Source of the DNA: Saccoglossus kowalevskii
Lineage: Eukaryota; Hemichordata; Enteropneusta; Harrimaniidae
Direction: 5' to 3'
Assembly: GCF_000003605.2 (NCBI RefSeq)
Contig: NW_003126388.1
Coordinates: forward strand, 567,903-605,220
DNA: 37,318 nucleotides
Under the pieces are notes generated by a model that did not search any database, had not been told where the DNA came from, and was given only the letters and a program-made list of their open reading frames with translations. Of the stretch, positions 1 to 8,172 are shown piece by piece. A program made the translations under genes and the position numbers. Positions within the stretch are counted from its first letter, which is position 1. Each line of letters opens with the position of its first letter.

Positions 1-530
1 ATTTGTTCATTTCATGATGATATCTTCAATTCTCTAATTTGATGAATATTTTTGGCATTTTTGGTAAAAGTGATATTTTCAACTTCTTGTTAAAAACCGC
101 AAGTCCAATTGCTTTGATATTACATATATAGGTACTACATGTAGACCTCTCTCAGATTTGTTCATTTCATGATGATATCTTTAATTTTATAATTTTGGTG
201 AATATTTTTGGTAAAAAATGTTATTTTCAACTTCTTGTTAAAAACCGCAAGTCCAATTGCTTTGATATTACATATATAGGTACTACATGTGAACCATTCT
301 CAAATTTATTCATTTCATGACGATATCTTTAATTTTCTAATTTTGGTGAATATTTTTGTCATTTTTGGTAAAAAGTGGTATTTTCTTCTTGTTAAAAACC
401 ACAATCATTTATGGTGAAAAATTATATTTTTGAGTTCTTGTTGAAAACAGCAAGTCCCATTGCATTGATACAATGTATATTGTTCATTTTCTAATGATAT
501 CTTCTGTTCTTTAATTGAAATGTGCTTTAC
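1..530. repeat. Tandem array, about 150-155 bp unit, 3+ degenerate copies
   Basis: Copies start at 1, 156 and 304 with the shared opening ATTTRTTCATTTCATGAYGA, and a decayed fourth copy starts near 479. Copies 1 and 2 also share the long AAAAACCGCAAGTCCAATTG block and the TACATATATAGGTACTACATG block. Spacing is 155 then 148 bp, the difference coming from a small internal deletion. Copy 3 diverges after about 100 bp and contains extra related sequence. The array touches the left edge, so its full size is unknown. No ORF is present. It looks like a minisatellite or satellite fragment rather than a gene. Confidence 0.85.
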
Positions 531-572
531 TAACAGCGGAGCTATCTCAGCCGAGAGGCTGCTTGTTAGAGA
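530..572. other. Small inverted repeat / hairpin
   Basis: The outer arms CTAACA (531-536 region) and TGTTAG (564-569 region) are complementary. Between them lies a perfect 5-bp stem CAGCC/GGCTG closed by a GAGA loop (GNRA type). It sits just past the decayed end of the tandem array. It could be the end of a mobile element or a chance structure; no gene is attached to it. Confidence 0.4.
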
Positions 573-1560
573 TAAGAACTGAAAAATCCATAAGTGTGCT
601 GTTTATTATTCTAATTAGGTAGTTCTCATTATATAGAGCGAATATGAGGCTGTGGTGGCCACAAAGTTGTATTACGTTGTATTGTAAGTATATTGTGTTT
701 TGTAGCTTATTTTCAATGATTTGCGATGGTTATTTGCAAATTAATTCACAATGATTAATTCATTTTAAACAAAACAAAAGTTCCTGCAGTAAATACAATA
801 ATTATTCATTTCATTTCGTAATTTTTACCGATAAGTGAACTGTGCTAAAATAATAAATTCACATGATCATTTACAATTACAATAAAACTCACTATTTCAC
901 TTGAAATTCTGTGAATTTAAAATCCAGTGAATAAGGGGAATATCCAAAAAGTAAAGTTAAAACGCCCTCTTGTGGTCAAGCAGTTAAAAAACAACTGCAT
1001 TTGTACAATTTTCGTATCAGTCAGGTAGTGAGGGCGCTAAACACAAATGTTTGACAGACGCTACATAAGCCAGTTGACTGCTGCGATTTTGAAACGTATT
1101 CTTCATAAACGTACTAAAAATCGTAATTTATGCTAAAAAAATGTATTAAATGTGGAGTCTAGTGTGAGAATAAGTGTTCCATGTTTTATTGTGGTTTTAT
1201 GGCCCGTTTTATGGTTCTAATAGTTAGGGACAAGTTATTTATGTGCAATGCAAATGCATTTTAGTTAATTGAATGACAACATGTACAATAATTATCTCCG
1301 TACGTAATGTTAATATGACGTAAATATTTTTCTCATTGAACAATCTATTAAAGAACACTTAAAACTCCTCGGAAGAAATTAAAAAGGTTACATAACAAAG
1401 AAAACATTGACGTTATTACTTTTTTTTTTAAATGCATCTTCCTTTGTAAAAGACGCGGGATCTGTCAAATAAAGGCATAGGCGCTGTACAATCTGGAAAT
1501 TATCAACCCAAATTTAACACTTTTCAGGTCATGCACATGTTTCCCATCTGAGGAAGTTTC
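573..1560. other. Non-coding upstream sequence
   Basis: There is no open frame of note on either strand. The stretch is AT-rich with weak element-like remnants: one at 786-940, and short inverted arms CGCCCTC (about 962-968) and GAGGGCG (about 1030-1036) about 70 bp apart. Nothing here suggests the 3' end of an upstream gene. Confidence 0.6.
786..940 (-). mobile_element. Possible remnant of a MITE related to the element at 29111
   Basis: The block CTGTGAATTTAAAATCCAGTG (about 909-929) is close to the reverse complement of a block inside the 29111-29322 element (about 29173-29198). The other end, starting GCAGTAAATACAATAATTATTC, loosely resembles that element's TACTGTAAAATGACTAATTTTC terminus. 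The ends are eroded and no target-site duplication is clear, so the assignment is tentative. Confidence 0.3.
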
Positions 1561-1990
1561 CGGACCTCACAATACTTTGCACCACAGTGGAGCGACGTAT
1601 TTTACAATGAAACCATTGTCGGTGGTTAACCGGAAATGTGAACACCTACACGTCACGTACGGGACGCGGACCTTGGGGGAGTCTGGTTTCAGTCGGTTGG
1701 AAAGTGAGAAGTTTTCAAACCCAATTTTACTGCCTACCATTATTTGTTAGTACGTCTTTCGCGTTAATTAAAAGTCGACAATTTGCTAGTCATTAGTCTC
1801 GCTTCGTTTAAATTAATTTGTTTAAATTTCTTTATCTCTCACCGACTTTCTTTGTAGTCCGCCGTTATATTCCGAACTTGCTACGTCTTTGATTATTACG
1901 GTGTGTCGCGCCTCGAATCAGTACAGTCTTAGTATGGACCCAAACGTATTGTATGCTAGCGCCCAGGGCAACGCGTTTCTCGATTTCTCA
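1561..1990 (+). promoter_or_regulatory. CpG-rich region, likely promoter
   Basis: I count about 31 CpG dinucleotides in 430 bp, against only a handful per 430 bp in the introns. The base composition rises to near 45% GC. It contains clustered motifs such as ACGTCACGTACGGGACGCGG (about 1651-1670). A CpG-dense patch 1.0-1.4 kb upstream of the FREM2 start codon is a reasonable promoter or first-exon region, either for this gene (with a long or spliced 5' UTR) or for a divergent upstream gene. Direction is inferred only from the downstream gene. Confidence 0.5.
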
Positions 1991-2023
1991 TATTTGTTTC
2001 CATCTGTGCTCTGCAACTTGTGA
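1934..2023 (+). CDS. Short ORF (29 aa) in strong start context; uORF or chance
   Basis: ATG at 1934 has A at -3 and G at +4, a strong eukaryotic start context, and the frame stays open for 29 codons to TGA at 2021-2023. The peptide begins MDPNVLYASAQG. It lies inside the CpG-rich patch. If transcription starts there it would be an upstream ORF in the FREM2 leader, or the first coding bases of an unrecognised exon. No good splice donor is visible before its stop. I recognise no family, and the length alone does not prove coding. Confidence 0.2.
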   Translation: MDPNVLYASAQGNAFLDFSYLFPSVLCNL

Positions 2024-2589
2024 CTTCATTCAGTGATTTTTTCTCCGGAAAAAAAAAAACCCAAAAACATTCCTTTATCTAAAATACCGAGTATATATTC
2101 ACAGAATATGTAATATGCTATTCCAAAGTAGTTTTGCATAATTGGCCTTCTTTGATGGCTAGATCTAAAGTGATCCTGGGCAGATGAACCTTCATTGTCG
2201 AAAGACATGGGACTCCTTAAATAAAATAAACTTAACTGAAGTTGAGGTCGCATAAAACCACAGACCTCGGAATGAAACTAAACTGCTATGAAGATATAAC
2301 TATACTATATTTAGATATAGTTTCAGCAAAATATAATCAATGTCATAAAAAGTGAGTTAAATTAAAAAAAGAAATGAATAATATTGCCGAAATAATCTCG
2401 AGAAATTTTGGAAAAAACAACACATAATAAACATATTATGGAGATGAAACACATATTTCTTTTTATATAGATGTTCTTTCATATACCAGTATAAAACACG
2501 ATCATTTCTTAAATCAGCTTACAAGATTGCATTATCAAGTATGAATTATATTTCAAAAAGAAAAAAAAAAGTGTTTTAGTCTGAAACAT

Positions 2590-2805
2590 TTCTCCGCCCT
2601 GAAATTTAATCGCTCCGCCCCAACTATGCCAGAGGACGAGACGCAGTACCACTCAACTATTGTCTTACAACGCAACAACTTATTCCCTTCTTCGTATCCT
2701 GGTTTGATACATTTGTGAAGTAAATTATAAAGTTTACATTTAATTACTATTTGTGAATTGTTATTAATAAAGAATATAAAAATCTTCGTCAACAATGATG
2801 ATATA
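2590..2805 (+). promoter_or_regulatory. Candidate proximal core promoter (GC boxes and TATA-like box)
   Basis: Two CCGCCC boxes (the reverse of GGGCGG) occur at 2594-2599 and 2615-2620. A TATAAAAA sequence lies at 2775-2782. This would place a start site near 2805 and give a leader of about 200 nt before ATG 3005. A competing model is a start in the 1561-1990 CpG patch with a spliced leader; TTGTGATTCCAG ending near 2889 could serve as an acceptor. The sequence alone does not decide between them. Confidence 0.25.
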
Positions 2806-3004
2806 TGTGGTCCCAGTTGTTGGAAGTTTGCAGCGGATTAATCTAAGGTTGTGACCTTGTCGTGAACTGGCTGGTGTTGTGATTCCAGTCGGGGTCCCGT
2901 CAGAAACATCATGCAGAACACATGGGTTGTTCATAGGGAAAAGAAGTTGGAAGTTTCCCCTCATTTAACTTTTTGGACCTAACTTGTGTTACACTACCGG
3001 TGTC

Positions 3005-3088
3005 ATGATGGATCATAGGAATCGCTGGTCGCCTCTGTGTTGGCGATTTCTTGTATTCTGCTGTGTTCTCTTGAATTTTTCGCGAGCG
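3005..3088 (+). other. Signal peptide of the FREM2-like protein
   Basis: The first 28 residues have the classic layout: a basic N-region ([10 protein letters not shown]), a hydrophobic core ([11 protein letters not shown]) and a small residue before the likely cut, SRA|QQD. Cleavage after Ala28 would leave a mature protein beginning with Gln. This supports ATG 3005 or 3008 over the upstream in-frame TTG at 2984 and shows that the coding start, unlike the promoter, is fully contained in this exon. Confidence 0.8.
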
Positions 3089-6000
3089 CAACAGGACTCG
3101 ATTGAAGACCTTATTATTGTTCGTAATTCTGGCATTGCAGTACCTTTCGGTAGGGAAAAACTTGTAGACCCGGTGAGTGAGTTACATATTGCCGTTCAGC
3201 CAGGTGATCGATGTGGCGTTAGTGTATTGTATAACGATCCACTATCACAGTGGCCCGGACGACTGTCACCGAACAGTTTCCCTTGCGAATTTCAATACGG
3301 ACTCGTTAAATATTCGCATTTTGGGTCTCGGCGACCGCAGACAGACAGGGTAAAACTACAACTTCGTTATGATACTCCAACTGACACCTTCATTATTCCA
3401 TTCATGATTGATGTCAAAGTGGAAGCCATACAACTGGAAATTGTTACTAGAAATATTCCACTTCAAGTCCAACAACTTATGGGTACAAGTGACATTATCG
3501 ATGATTCCAAGTTAGAGTTCACGTACGACCGTGCGTCCGAACGATGTAAAGTAACCATTCTCAGCTCCAACAGTGGATATCCGAAATATGGCCATGTTAT
3601 CAACATCGCGGACAGGGAACAAGGTGTTATGATGGACTGTGACGATTTCTTGGATGCCGGTATTCGCTATCGACACACCGCTGAAACCAACTCACCGCGT
3701 GAAGATTTTATTCCTATGGTTGTGGAATTGCTGGATCGAAACGGGAATCGAGTCAAGCAGGAATACTTTCAAAAGATGGTCAGAATCGTCCCAGGCCAGG
3801 AAAACAATCCACCAAAGCCAAGTCCTACCGCATTGCTGCTAATGGAAGTCGACCAGTTTGTAATGACTGCCATTACCACGGATATTTTAGCTGCTCAGGA
3901 CCTAGAATCTGACCCAGATAAGTTAATTTTCAATATAACATCACCATTAGGGCCTGGGGAAGGCTACCTTGTTAGTACAGATGATCGCAATCTAGCTATT
4001 TCATCTTTTTACCAAAAAGACATCCGAGAACTAAAAATTGCTTACGTTCCACCGAGTGAAGATTCAAACGAACAGAGAATTTTTCAAATTGAGTTTGAAA
4101 TTGTGGACACTGAACTTGCAACCTCTGAGCCCTTCACACTTATGATACTTGTCAAACCAATGAACACGCTGGCGCCAGTGGTAACCAGAAATACAGGTAT
4201 GATGCTATTTGAGGGTCAATCACGACCGTTTCTCAGCTCTGTTAATTTAGAAATTTCCGATGAGGATAACTTAGAAGATGTTCGGGTCACTGTGTTGGAC
4301 GGGCTCCGACATGGCGAGCTTCTGATCAATGGCAGACGGCAGAAATTCTTCACCGCTGCAGACTTGGTATCTGGTGCTGTTGTGTATCATCATGATGGCA
4401 CCGATACGTACAGTGACAATATTATTTTTCGAATGACTGATGGTGAGAATGAGGTAGAATTCCTCTTTCCCATCACCATTGCTCCAGTAGATGATGAACC
4501 ACCGATAGTCAATGTAAATACCGGTCTAATAATCAATAAAGGTGAAGTGGTACCCATTACCCTCTTCACCTTAAGCGCAACTGACGTGGACTCTGATGAT
4601 GCAACCATAATGTTTATCATTGAAGCTCCTTATTCCACTAAAGGGGAAATCATTAGGCGACAACTTGAGATCCCTTCTGACCCCCAGAACTGGCAATTTG
4701 TCGATAATTACTATGAGCAACCAGTGACCGAATGGCTACAAGAAGAAATTTTTAACGATAAAATTTACTATCGTCACATTGGACCTCATAATACTGAAGT
4801 AATTGTGGATCAGTTTCAGTTCAGAGTTGCGGACAAAAACGATCCTCCGAACATTTCACCAGTACATACGTTTTACGTGAAAGTCAGACCAGTTGATGAC
4901 CAACCTCCATATCTGTATCCGGATACAGCATTACAGATGGTAGTCGATGAGTTCGAACTTACTTCAATTACAAAGAAATTTCTCCGCTACACAGATTTAG
5001 ATTCGGATGATAGAGAACTGAAATATACACTGACTGAGCTGCCGTTTGACAGTGATTTAGGCAATCCTTTACCAGCTGGTGAAATTGTACTTTTTGAAAA
5101 TCCAGATAGTCCAGTTGTAATGTTCACTCAAGCACAGTTGAACCATCTGAAAATAGGCTACAAACCTCCTCCAGTCGAGTTAGGTATCACGCCAAGAGTA
5201 ATCCAGTTTATATATTCCGTACAAGATCCCGCAGGAAACATAGTTTCTGGCCAACGCTTCACAATTTTTTTGCGTCCAATAGACAATAAACCACCCACTA
5301 TAACTAACACTGGATTTACTGTGTTTGAACATGGCACTATGGTAATCAGCCCAACTATGCTGGATGCAACAGACCCAGACACTGACCTCGGGCTCATTAT
5401 CTTTACTGTCACTGAATTACCTAAATATGGTTATTTAAACTATGATGGAGTGGAAATGATCGTTGGTGATATATTTGTACTCGAAGATATTCAGAATGGC
5501 CGCATTTCATATGTAAATAGTGGCGCTGAAGAACTAGGTGATACTATCCTACTGGATGTCAGTGATGGCGTTCATATTGTTCCAGTGATTATCCGAATCA
5601 ACGTGCGCCCAATAGACGATGAAGCACCAACATTGGATCTACCACCAGGTACGGTAGGATCCCAATTTGAGGTATTAGAAGGTGGCAGTACTTTGATTAC
5701 AACTGACGTACTCAGCGCTTCTGATCCAGATACTGACAATTTAATGTTGACTTTCATCATTTCAATACCTCCTTTAATGGGCATCATTGAGCGTAATGGC
5801 TTACCCACAGATCGCTTCACCCAGCAAGATATTGTGAATGGATTAGTTGTTTATCGACATACGAGTGGCGAAATCGGGTTGCGTAAACGAGAAGATAATT
5901 TCATCCTGATGCTGTCGGACATGTCAGATGATTGGGTTGTTGGTGGAAATCGAATCACTGAGGTGGCAGTTTATGTCACGATTTTGCCTGTTGATAGCCT

Positions 6001-7981
6001 AGCTCCAAATGTAACAGTCGGACTTCCATATGTCGTGTACGAGGGTGACAAAAATGTCATCACCTATATAACTTGGATGCCACCGATTTTGATACTGTTG
6101 ATGATGAAATAACTTGTACAATTATCGTGCAACCTACGCATGGATATGTGGAAAACATATCTCCAGGTCCTGGATCCGAAAAATCACGCTCTGGAATGCC
6201 TATCAGCGCATTCACTATAAATGACATTCGTCAGCATCATATTAATTACGTACAAAGCATACACCAAGAAATCGAACCCGTTGAAGATCGCTTCACGTTT
6301 CATTGTTCTGATGGCATAAATTTTTCTCCAAATTATTTCTTTCCAATTGTCATTGAACCAGTCAATGATGAAGAACCTGAGGTGTTCATGCGTGAGTTCG
6401 TAGTAATGGAAGGAATGAACCTGGTCATAGATACCCCCATCTTAAATGCTATTGACTTGGATGTGCCTGCGGATGAACTCCACTTCTTTATTGTAAAACA
6501 GCCAGAGCATGGTCTTATCGAACAACAAAGGCCAACAGGAGCGATACCAGTTTCAAATTTCACATTAGATCAGATTATTCAAGGATCGGCAATAGTTTAT
6601 AAACACGATGACTCTGAGACGTTCGAAGATTCTTTCACTATTCGGCTTACCGATGGTATTCATGAAGTAGTGAAAGTTATTCTCATCATGGTGATACCAG
6701 TTGATGACGAAACACCAAGACTAACCATCAATAACGGTTTAGATATTGACATTGGGGAAGCTCACCTCATAACAAACGATATCCTCAAAGCGACAGATTT
6801 AGACTCACCAGATCCTAGCCTTACTTTTATTGTAAGGTACGGCCCACGTCATGGATTCTTACAACGTCTTAACAATGATGGTACCGTTCTCCAAAATATA
6901 ACAATCGGTATGAATTTCACACAGTCGGAAATTGACAATAATCTTATTCGCTATATACACACAGGCCACGAAGGTGTACGTGATCTCATTAAATTTGATG
7001 TGACTGATGGAAAGAACCCTCTCATTGACAGATACTTTTATGTCACCGTTGACAATATTGATATGATCTTCCCGGACGTCATCAATAAAGGTGTAGAACT
7101 CCATGAAGGTGGAAGGGTAATTCTCACAACCGACTTGCTAAGTACAACCGATCTTAATAGTGCTGATGAGCATTTGGTGTTTACCGTTAAACGTACTCCA
7201 ATCAAGGGTCATCTTGAGAGCACTGATCACCCAGGTATGCCGATTGTAACATTTTCGCAGTTGGACTTGGCTGGTAACAAAATATATTACATCCATACAA
7301 GCGATGATGAAATCAAAATGGACAGTTTTGAGTTTGAAGTCACTGACGGTTTCAATCCCGTAGTCCGTACTTTCCGTATCTCTATCAGTGACGTTGATAA
7401 CAAAAAACCTGTACTGTTCTTTGAAGATCTTTACGTGAAGGAAGGTACCAATAAGTTGATCACACCTTTTGAGTTACGAATTGACGACCGTGACACTTCT
7501 GATGAACTGTTGCAGTTTACCATCACTCAGGTGCCAGTCCACGGTAATATCCTGTGGAACTACACCAATGCCGTGACAACATTCACCATGGAGGACCTGA
7601 ACCAAAATTTCATCAGCTACCAACATGACGGATCAGAGACGACTCACGATAGCTTCTCGTTTATCATCACTGATGGCACACACACAGACTTTTACGTTTA
7701 CCCCGAAACCACTTACACTACTAAGAGACCACAGATGATTGACATTAATATCATCCCAGTGGACAACGGCATTCCACAAATTGTCACAAACAAAGGCGCC
7801 ACAACCATCGGCAGATTGGACACTGGTCACCTGGGCTATAGGATTACTAACAAAGCGCTGAAAGTTGAAGATCGAGACACTGACGACCGTACATTGGTAT
7901 ACATGATAACTACACCACCACAGCATGGCTATCTTATTAATGTTGATTATGGAAACCACAGTATCACAAACTTTACACAAG
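3005..7981 (+). CDS. FREM2: FREM2-like extracellular matrix protein, exon 1 (signal peptide, N-terminal region, CSPG repeats 1-12), with one frameshift
   Basis: This is the N-terminal half of a basement-membrane protein of the FRAS1/FREM family. In vertebrates FRAS1, FREM1 and FREM2 form a complex below the basement membrane that holds epithelium to mesenchyme; sea-urchin ECM3 is a relative. The start is ATG 3005 (ATG 3008 follows at once), because an in-frame TAA lies at 2966 and a signal peptide follows directly. The segment after it, with [41 protein letters not shown] and RVKLQLRYD, matches the FREM2 N-terminal region from memory. From residue about 269 come twelve CSPG repeats, each ending in a PVDDE/PP-type linker. 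Exon 1 encodes about 1,659 residues and stops after one base of a Gly codon (phase 1). The frame is broken at about 6073 by one missing base, and both sides are fully FREM-like. Twelve repeats and one giant 5' exon fit FREM2 better than FREM1; FREM3 or an undivided invertebrate ancestor remains possible. Confidence 0.93.
3809..7981 (+). repeat. Twelve CSPG (NG2-type) repeats in the coding sequence
   Basis: Approximate starts are R1 3809, R2 4181, R3 4510, R4 4918, R5 5303, R6 5636, R7 6011, R8 6382, R9 6721, R10 7081, R11 7414 and R12 7783, each about 110-135 residues. Each shows an opening E-G hydrophobic strand, an acidic LxATDxDTDD-type motif, a HGxL turn, an FTxxDI segment, a YxHxG/S motif, a D-x-F-x-x-x-V-T/S-DG strand, and a PVDDxxP linker. 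R3 and R4 carry extra inserts before their HxG-type segment. R1 is the most diverged. Potential N-glycosylation sites (for example NIT, NFT, NYT, NHS) are scattered through R1 and R7-R12. R12 is cut by intron 1 after its FTQ motif and continues in the 90-nt exon. Confidence 0.88.
6067..6078 (+). other. Single-base frameshift in CSPG repeat 7
   Basis: Upstream, the frame reads [14 protein letters not shown] and then runs into nonsense and a TAA at 6110-6112. Downstream, a different frame picks up at TTG 6073 with [13 protein letters not shown]. Aligning with repeat 6 ([18 protein letters not shown]) shows the two halves fit with no residue lost if one base is missing in ATAACTTGGATG. A T lost from a TTT run is the simplest event. 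No GT-AG intron and no slippery heptamer is visible here, so splicing or programmed shifting is unlikely. It could be a sequencing or assembly error, or a real null allele. Confidence 0.88.
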
Positions 7982-7987
7982 GTAAAA
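7980..7987 (+). other. Splice donor of exon 1
   Basis: The junction reads AAG|GTAAAA, with the last exon base at 7981. It is a moderate donor. Reading through gives low-complexity residues and soon a stop, while joining to 25798 restores a perfect FREM-like reading FTQ-GDVDDM. That match fixes the site and phase 1. Confidence 0.88.
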
Positions 7988-8034
7988 CAAAATATTTGTT
8001 GATCATTTTTTTGGAAAGACTTTCCATTGTACCG

Positions 8035-8172
8035 TCACCCCTTACCCTAACTCAAACCCTATCCCTATCCCTCCAGCCCTCCCTCAATTCAATTGTTTAT
8101 GCCCATTTAGTTGTCTATAGGTGTCCTCAAGAGAGACATTAATTTGGGGACGATGAAGGGTAGGGTTGTAGG
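8035..8172. repeat. Telomere-like C-rich tract with downstream complementary G-rich tract
   Basis: Positions 8035-8087 are a degenerate run of CCCTAA/CCCTAT/CCCTCC units starting about 55 bp inside intron 1. At 8155-8172 lies GAAGGGTAGGGTTGTAGG. The block AACCCTATCCCT (about 8055-8066) can pair with AGGGTAGGGTT (about 8157-8167) over 11 bases with one bulge. It may be an interstitial telomere-like repeat or simple sequence; a structural effect on the nearby donor is speculative. Confidence 0.5.

Noticed and set aside
2026-2964. Minus-strand frames of 66-80 codons between the CpG patch and exon 1
   Set aside because: No protein-like features and they overlap simple A/T runs such as the poly-A stretches near 2047 and 2560.
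2984-3004. In-frame upstream extension of exon 1 starting at TTG 2984
   Set aside because: It has no ATG, and the next codons MCYTTGV do not belong to a signal peptide; ATG 3005 gives a clean signal peptide.
7633-7980. 115-codon minus-strand frame opposite exon 1
   Set aside because: It is a mirror of strongly supported coding sequence and shows no domain. The same applies to the other minus-strand frames at 4390-4620, 5158-5412, 5572-5820, 6333-6563 and 6859-7104.
6073-8142. Separate second gene starting at TTG 6073
   Set aside because: It begins in the middle of CSPG repeat 7 and continues the same protein; it is the frameshifted half of the FREM2-like exon, and its last 53 codons are intron.
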